From positions 160,351-171,868 of the forward strand of contig NZ_MKGQ01000007.1 in NCBI RefSeq assembly GCF_001908105.1: 11,518 nucleotides of DNA, in the 5' to 3' direction. Made by a program: the position numbers and the translations under genes. This document shows positions 9,334 to 11,518 of the stretch, piece after piece (the first letter of the stretch is position 1; each line of letters starts with the position of its first letter). The notes beneath the pieces were generated by a model. It saw only the letters and a list, made by a program, of their open reading frames with translations. It searched no databases and was not told the origin of the DNA. The DNA is from Xenorhabdus eapokensis (GTDB lineage Bacteria > Pseudomonadota > Gammaproteobacteria > Enterobacterales > Enterobacteriaceae).

Positions 9334-9909
9334 TTATTGTTGGATCAGTGGTTGAACTTTATTATCAATTGCTTCCCTTGCCCGAAAAATTCGTGAACGC
9401 ACAGTACCTACAGGACATTCCATGATGTCGGCTATCTCTTCATAGCTCAACCCATCCAACTCCCTCAACGTAATCGCTATTCGCAAATCTTCTGGAAGCG
9501 ATTCAATCGTGCGGAAAACCACTTCCTTCAATTCTTCAGACAACATTAAATTCTCAGGGTTCGAAATTTCTTTTAATGAACTTGACGTATCATAATTTTC
9601 TGCATCATTGGCATCCAAGTCATTGGATGGCGGGCGACGCCCCTGAGCAACTAAATAATTTTTCGCAGTATTAACGGCAATACGGTACAGCCATGTATAA
9701 AATGCACTATCACCTCGGAAAGAAGAAAGTGCCCGATAAGTTTTAATGAAAACCTCCTGAGCAACATCAGGAACGTCGCCTTGAGGTACGTAACGAGCAA
9801 TCAGGCTCGCTACTTTGTGCTGGTATCTTATCACCAGCAAATTAAATGCTTTTTGGTCGCCCTTCTGGACGCGTTCAATCAGCATTTGATCCGTTAACTG
9901 CTCGCTCAT
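9334..9909 (-). CDS. rpoE: RNA polymerase sigma-E (sigma-24), envelope stress
   Basis: Sigma-E is the ECF sigma factor that directs transcription of envelope stress genes, including outer-membrane assembly factors and its own operon. The 191-residue length equals that of E. coli RpoE, with near identity over most of the protein. Region 2 covers about residues 20-90 (FNLLVIRYQHKVASLI, DSAFYTWLYRIAVNTAKNYL). Region 4 covers about 133-182 with the helix-turn-helix LSYEEIADIMECPVGTVRSR. The linker around residues 98-112 is the least conserved part. The ATG at 9909 overlaps the stop of a short upstream frame (ATGA at 9906-9909). AGGAG lies some distance upstream, so coupling to that frame probably matters. 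The gene heads rpoE-rseA-rseB-rseC. Confidence 0.98.
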   Translation of the reverse strand: MSEQLTDQMLIERVQKGDQKAFNLLVIRYQHKVASLIARYVPQGDVPDVAQEVFIKTYRALSSFRGDSAFYTWLYRIAVNTAKNYLVAQGRRPPSNDLDANDAENYDTSSSLKEISNPENLMLSEELKEVVFRTIESLPEDLRIAITLRELDGLSYEEIADIMECPVGTVRSRIFRAREAIDNKVQPLIQQ

Positions 9910-10052
9910 CCGAGGTTCACTCTCCTGAGGTAAAACTCCACATTTATATTTAAATTAAACCAATATGATGTTCTGATTTCCCGAACAAGCATGACTTCGA
10001 GTCTCAGTTCATTGTGAAGTTCAACTTTAGTTGTAATTTTAATTACAACCAC
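9906..10052 (-). CDS. rseD: rseD-like leader peptide overlapping the rpoE start
   Basis: A short frame on the - strand ends in TGA 9906-9908, overlapping the rpoE ATG as ATGA. From GTG 10052 it would be 48 residues. From ATG 9992 it would be 28 residues, ending VEFYLRRVNLG. It is open back to a TGA just before codons TTT-AGA. No strong ribosome binding site precedes either start. E. coli has an upstream leader frame, rseD, of about 50 codons, whose translation is coupled to rpoE and which is a target of CsrA control; the position and overlap here fit that. If transcription starts at the candidate sigma-E promoter below, only the 28-codon version could be made. Start choice is uncertain. Confidence 0.6.
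   Translation of the reverse strand: MVVIKITTKVELHNELRLEVMLVREIRTSYWFNLNINVEFYLRRVNLG
9995..10023 (-). promoter_or_regulatory. candidate sigma-E promoter for rpoE (autoregulation)
   Basis: On the - strand TGAACTT (10017-10023) matches 6 of 7 bases of the sigma-E -35 consensus GGAACTT. After a 16-bp spacer, TCGAAG (9995-10000) resembles the TCTGA/TCTAA -10 box. It lies about 85-115 bp upstream of the rpoE ATG, inside the leader frame. E. coli rpoE is known to be transcribed from a sigma-E dependent promoter in this region, so the position is as expected. The match is by eye. Confidence 0.5.
10030..10049. promoter_or_regulatory. 20-bp palindrome upstream of the candidate rpoE promoter
   Basis: GTTGTAATT (10030-10038) and AATTACAAC (10041-10049) are perfect 9-bp arms around a TT. 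A smaller palindrome, CAACT-TT-AGTTG (10022-10033), overlaps its edge. The large palindrome ends 7 bp from the candidate sigma-E -35 box. Symmetry and place suggest a dimeric regulator site; no regulator is identified. On the + strand a run of eight T follows the repeat after CCACCTG, but no + gene precedes it. Confidence 0.4.
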
Positions 10053-10189
10053 CTGTTTTTTTTCGTATTGTACTTTTCTAAATCATAGCCGTTATTTTAC
10101 AGGGCACGCTATTTTAATCTGAGAAAAAGAAAACCTTTGTTTTATTATACCGAAAAATTTAATTCACCATCTCAATAGTGCTAACATTA

Positions 10190-10957
10190 TCAATAATAAA
10201 GATAAAAATCCGTTATTAACTGACGAAAGTCGTCTGAATATGTGCCATCTGAAGCACGAATCGTGAGTTCACTCATCTGGACGTCCTGTTCTTGCTGTGA
10301 CAATCCCAGTAATAACCGATGCAACGGCTTATCTTGTCTGTCTCGAATGTTGACTCGGAAATGGGTAAACCATCCCAAATCTGATGCCATTTTTGCAAAT
10401 TGTTCGCCAATTTCATAAGGCAATACCAGGCAAAATAACCCTGTCGGCGTAATCAATGCCCGTACACATGCTAATAATCCTTGGTGCGTTAATGATTCCG
10501 TATAACGAGCCTGATTGCGAGCTTCATTTCGACATGCAATAGCCGGCTCAAAGTAAGGCGGATTACTGACAATTAAATCGTATTGCGCGTTAATCTTCCG
10601 TAACTCATTTTGTTGCACATGTTGTCGCACGAAATCATGAATATCCTGCTGATATACTGTAATACGGGAAGACCACGGTGATTGCTGTACATTATCCACG
10701 GCCTGCATTGCCGCAAGATCATCCAGTTCCACCGCATCAATAATGGTGTCTTCGTTTGTACGTTGAGCTATCATCAACGCAATCAAACCACTGCCACATC
10801 CAATATCCAGACATTTTTTCCTGCTATATACTGGCGCCCAGGTTCCCAACAACACACCATCCGTTCCGACTTTCATCGCACATTTATCATGTCCAACAAA
10901 AAACTGTTTAAATGTAAAACCACCGCGGCGAAAAACGGGTTTCTGTATCGATTCCAT
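10190..10957 (-). CDS. trmN: tRNA1(Val) (adenine(37)-N6)-methyltransferase
   Basis: TrmN (YfiC in E. coli) methylates N6 of A37 in tRNA1-Val using S-adenosylmethionine. The 255-residue protein has the Rossmann methyltransferase motif I CLDIGCGSGL (about 49-58). The acidic end of strand 2 is DAVELDD (about 74-80), and the catalytic motif SNPPY (131-135) is followed by FEPA. The N-terminal GFTFKQFFVGHDKCAMKVGTDG is characteristic of the TrmN group. The protein is about ten residues longer than E. coli YfiC. ATG 10957 has only a weak AGG upstream. In E. coli, nadB lies between rpoE and this gene; here it is missing. The gene borders the accessory region to its right. Confidence 0.95.
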   Translation of the reverse strand: MESIQKPVFRRGGFTFKQFFVGHDKCAMKVGTDGVLLGTWAPVYSRKKCLDIGCGSGLIALMIAQRTNEDTIIDAVELDDLAAMQAVDNVQQSPWSSRITVYQQDIHDFVRQHVQQNELRKINAQYDLIVSNPPYFEPAIACRNEARNQARYTESLTHQGLLACVRALITPTGLFCLVLPYEIGEQFAKMASDLGWFTHFRVNIRDRQDKPLHRLLLGLSQQEQDVQMSELTIRASDGTYSDDFRQLITDFYLYY

Positions 10958-11122
10958 GACCTATATCTGCTGAAATTAGAATTTGTCATAGCATAAATCT
11001 TATAGCCGATGGATAAAAGCAACCTGCTTATTAGATGCTTTTATAGGATGAAGAATGCGCCCAATCTGTTTACAATCGGTATTATTATTTTACAAATCAG
11101 ATAGATACGTAATAAAGGGATG
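10958..11122. other. gene-free stretch upstream of trmN
   Basis: No coding frame is supported here. It holds the inverted repeat at 11013-11044. On the + strand a plausible promoter is TTTACA (11069-11074), 16 bp, TACAAA (11091-11096), pointing right. In E. coli the divergent helicase gene srmB starts on this side of trmN. No srmB reading frame is visible before the window ends, and transposon-like sequence begins at about 11128. Confidence 0.4.
11013..11044. repeat. inverted repeat, possible hairpin
   Basis: ATAAAAGCA (11013-11021) and TGCTTTTAT (11036-11044) are perfect 9-bp arms with a 14-nt loop. It lies about 55 bp upstream of trmN. It could be a weak bidirectional terminator or an operator. 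The sequence gives no way to decide. Confidence 0.35.
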
Positions 11123-11317
11123 CTATTGGGGTGCCATAATGAACGTAGCACCCAATGGTTTTGAGAGGGTAACAGACCAACCTTGCGGTATTATCTGATG
11201 CTCCGTATCGGATAAGGTGAAATAGTATTCTTCCTCCAAAGTAAATCGAGGCAGGCTAAAATAGTCCTGAATTTCAGGTTGAGTCAGTATAGTCAGGCGC
11301 TTTTTATTGGTATTCAT
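11123..11317 (-). pseudogene. remnant of a Tn3-family transposase N-terminus
   Basis: A 64-codon frame opens with NKKRLTILTQPEIQDYFSLP and continues RFTLEEEYYFTLSDTEHQ. From memory of the family this matches the N-terminal DUF4158 region of Tn3-type TnpA, which is normally about 1000 residues long. After about residue 41 the similarity stops and the frame runs into the sequence at 11128-11165, ending at TAG. That segment begins GGGG and looks like a transposon end. The frame has no clear ribosome binding site. I read it as an internally deleted element in which the first codons of tnpA have been joined to a terminus. Family assignment is by motif recognition only. Confidence 0.5.
11128..11165. 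mobile_element. possible Tn3-family terminal inverted repeat (one end)
   Basis: A 38-bp stretch starts GGGGTGCCATAATGAACG, the GGGG start and length expected of Tn3-family ends. It lies at the far edge of the transposase remnant. It contains its own inverted repeat, GGGTGC (11129-11134) with GCACCC (11148-11153). No matching CCCC-ending copy is visible to the right in this window, so the second end and any 5-bp target duplication cannot be confirmed. Confidence 0.3.
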
Positions 11318-11341
11318 TTTTTTAATTCTTAATATGGCAGG

Positions 11342-11360
11342 GTGACATTGAGTATGTCAC
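11342..11360. repeat. perfect 7-bp inverted repeat sharing a word with the element at the right edge
   Basis: GTGACAT (11342-11348), loop TGAGT, ATGTCAC (11354-11360), followed on the + strand by TTTATCTTTT. It could be a weak + strand terminator. The word TATGTCAC recurs at 11495-11502 and TGACAT at 11432-11437, so it may instead be a repeated recognition site linked to the neighbouring element. Confidence 0.35.
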
Positions 11361-11425
11361 TTTATCTTTTCCTTACCACTTTTAATAAACATAGATTTAA
11401 CGCGATGCTTGACTTTTAGGGTGAG

Positions 11426-11454
11426 TTGAAATGACATAGCCGCTCCTTTATAAC
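11426..11454 (+). promoter_or_regulatory. near-consensus sigma-70 promoter inside an inverted repeat
   Basis: TTGAAA (11426-11431), a 17-bp spacer and TATAAC (11449-11454): each box has 5 of 6 consensus bases with ideal spacing. Predicted transcription start is about 11461, some 35 nt before the ATG at 11496. The promoter spans the left arms of the inverted repeat described next, so its own transcript would lack them. Confidence 0.6.
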
Positions 11455-11501
11455 TTTAAGTCGTCAAAAATAGAGAAATAAAGGAACAAAAGGCTATGTC
11501 A
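11432..11501 (+). promoter_or_regulatory. two-step inverted repeat that would sequester a ribosome binding site and start codon
   Basis: TGACATAGCC (11432-11441) is the exact complement of GGCTATGTCA (11492-11501), which contains the ATG 11496-11498. TCCTTTAT (11444-11451) is the exact complement of ATAAAGGA (11478-11485), which contains the ribosome binding site. The two helices stack with a small internal loop. In a transcript entering from the left, both start signals would be base-paired. In one starting at about 11461 they would be free. Confidence 0.6.
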
Positions 11502-11518
11502 CAGCAAGATTTTATCAT
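11496..11518 (+). CDS. start of an unidentified gene, possibly a transposase (cut by window end)
   Basis: ATG 11496 follows AAAGGA (11480-11485) and a near-consensus promoter (11426-11454). Seven complete codons are visible (MSQQDFI) before the window ends. The residues are too few to identify the protein. The hairpin that would block read-through translation is a device known from insertion sequences such as IS10, and the neighbouring transposon debris fits, so a transposase is the best guess. Another gene cannot be excluded. Confidence 0.4.

Noticed and set aside
10144..10149. Perfect TATAAT on the - strand upstream of rpoE
   Set aside because: No acceptable -35 box at 15-19 bp. The nearest candidate, TTGAGA, is 20 bp away, so I did not call a promoter.
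10682..10996. 104-codon + strand frame across the start of trmN
   Set aside because: It is antisense to the conserved TrmN methyltransferase core and has no features of its own.

Overview
The window looks like a chromosomal core segment of a gamma-proteobacterium of the order Enterobacterales. The proteins are close to their Escherichia coli counterparts throughout. The moderately AT-rich DNA, the transposon debris at the right edge and the lack of nadB suggest a Morganellaceae-type genome such as Xenorhabdus or Photorhabdus. That genus-level call is inference, not proof.

Layout. At the left, a possible 3' gene tail (about 3-80) and an AT-rich hairpin (151-181) precede yfhL on the + strand. 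All other recognised intact genes lie on the - strand, so in transcription order (right to left) they read trmN, rpoE-rseA-rseB-rseC, lepA-lepB, rnc-era-recO-pdxJ-acpS. yfhL and acpS meet tail to tail with only 2 bp between them. Tight joints (1-4 bp overlaps at rseA/rseB, rseB/rseC, rnc/era and pdxJ/acpS; 9 bp between era and recO) point to co-transcribed, coupled units. Breaks of about 230 bp before lepA and before rnc probably hold internal promoters or leaders.

Function. rpoE-rseABC is the envelope-stress sigma factor with its membrane anti-sigma factor and modulators. lepA-lepB encode the ribosomal back-translocase/biogenesis GTPase EF4 and signal peptidase I. rnc, era and recO cover RNA processing, small-subunit maturation and recombinational repair; pdxJ and acpS make vitamin B6 and holo-acyl carrier protein; trmN methylates A37 of tRNA-Val; yfhL is a small ferredoxin.

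Regulation seen beyond the genes. The rpoE leader holds a short open frame that ends in an ATGA overlap with rpoE (an rseD-type leader peptide), a candidate sigma-E promoter and a 20-bp palindrome. The rnc leader carries a perfect 10-bp hairpin, consistent with RNase III autoregulation.

The accessory part is the last ~560 bp (10958-11518). It holds a decayed Tn3-family transposase N-terminus next to a GGGG-starting terminus. It also holds the start of a further gene with a near-consensus promoter placed inside a long inverted repeat that would hide its ribosome binding site in read-through transcripts. nadB, which lies between rpoE and trmN in E. coli, is absent. No CRISPR array, tRNA, rRNA or new multi-gene system is visible.
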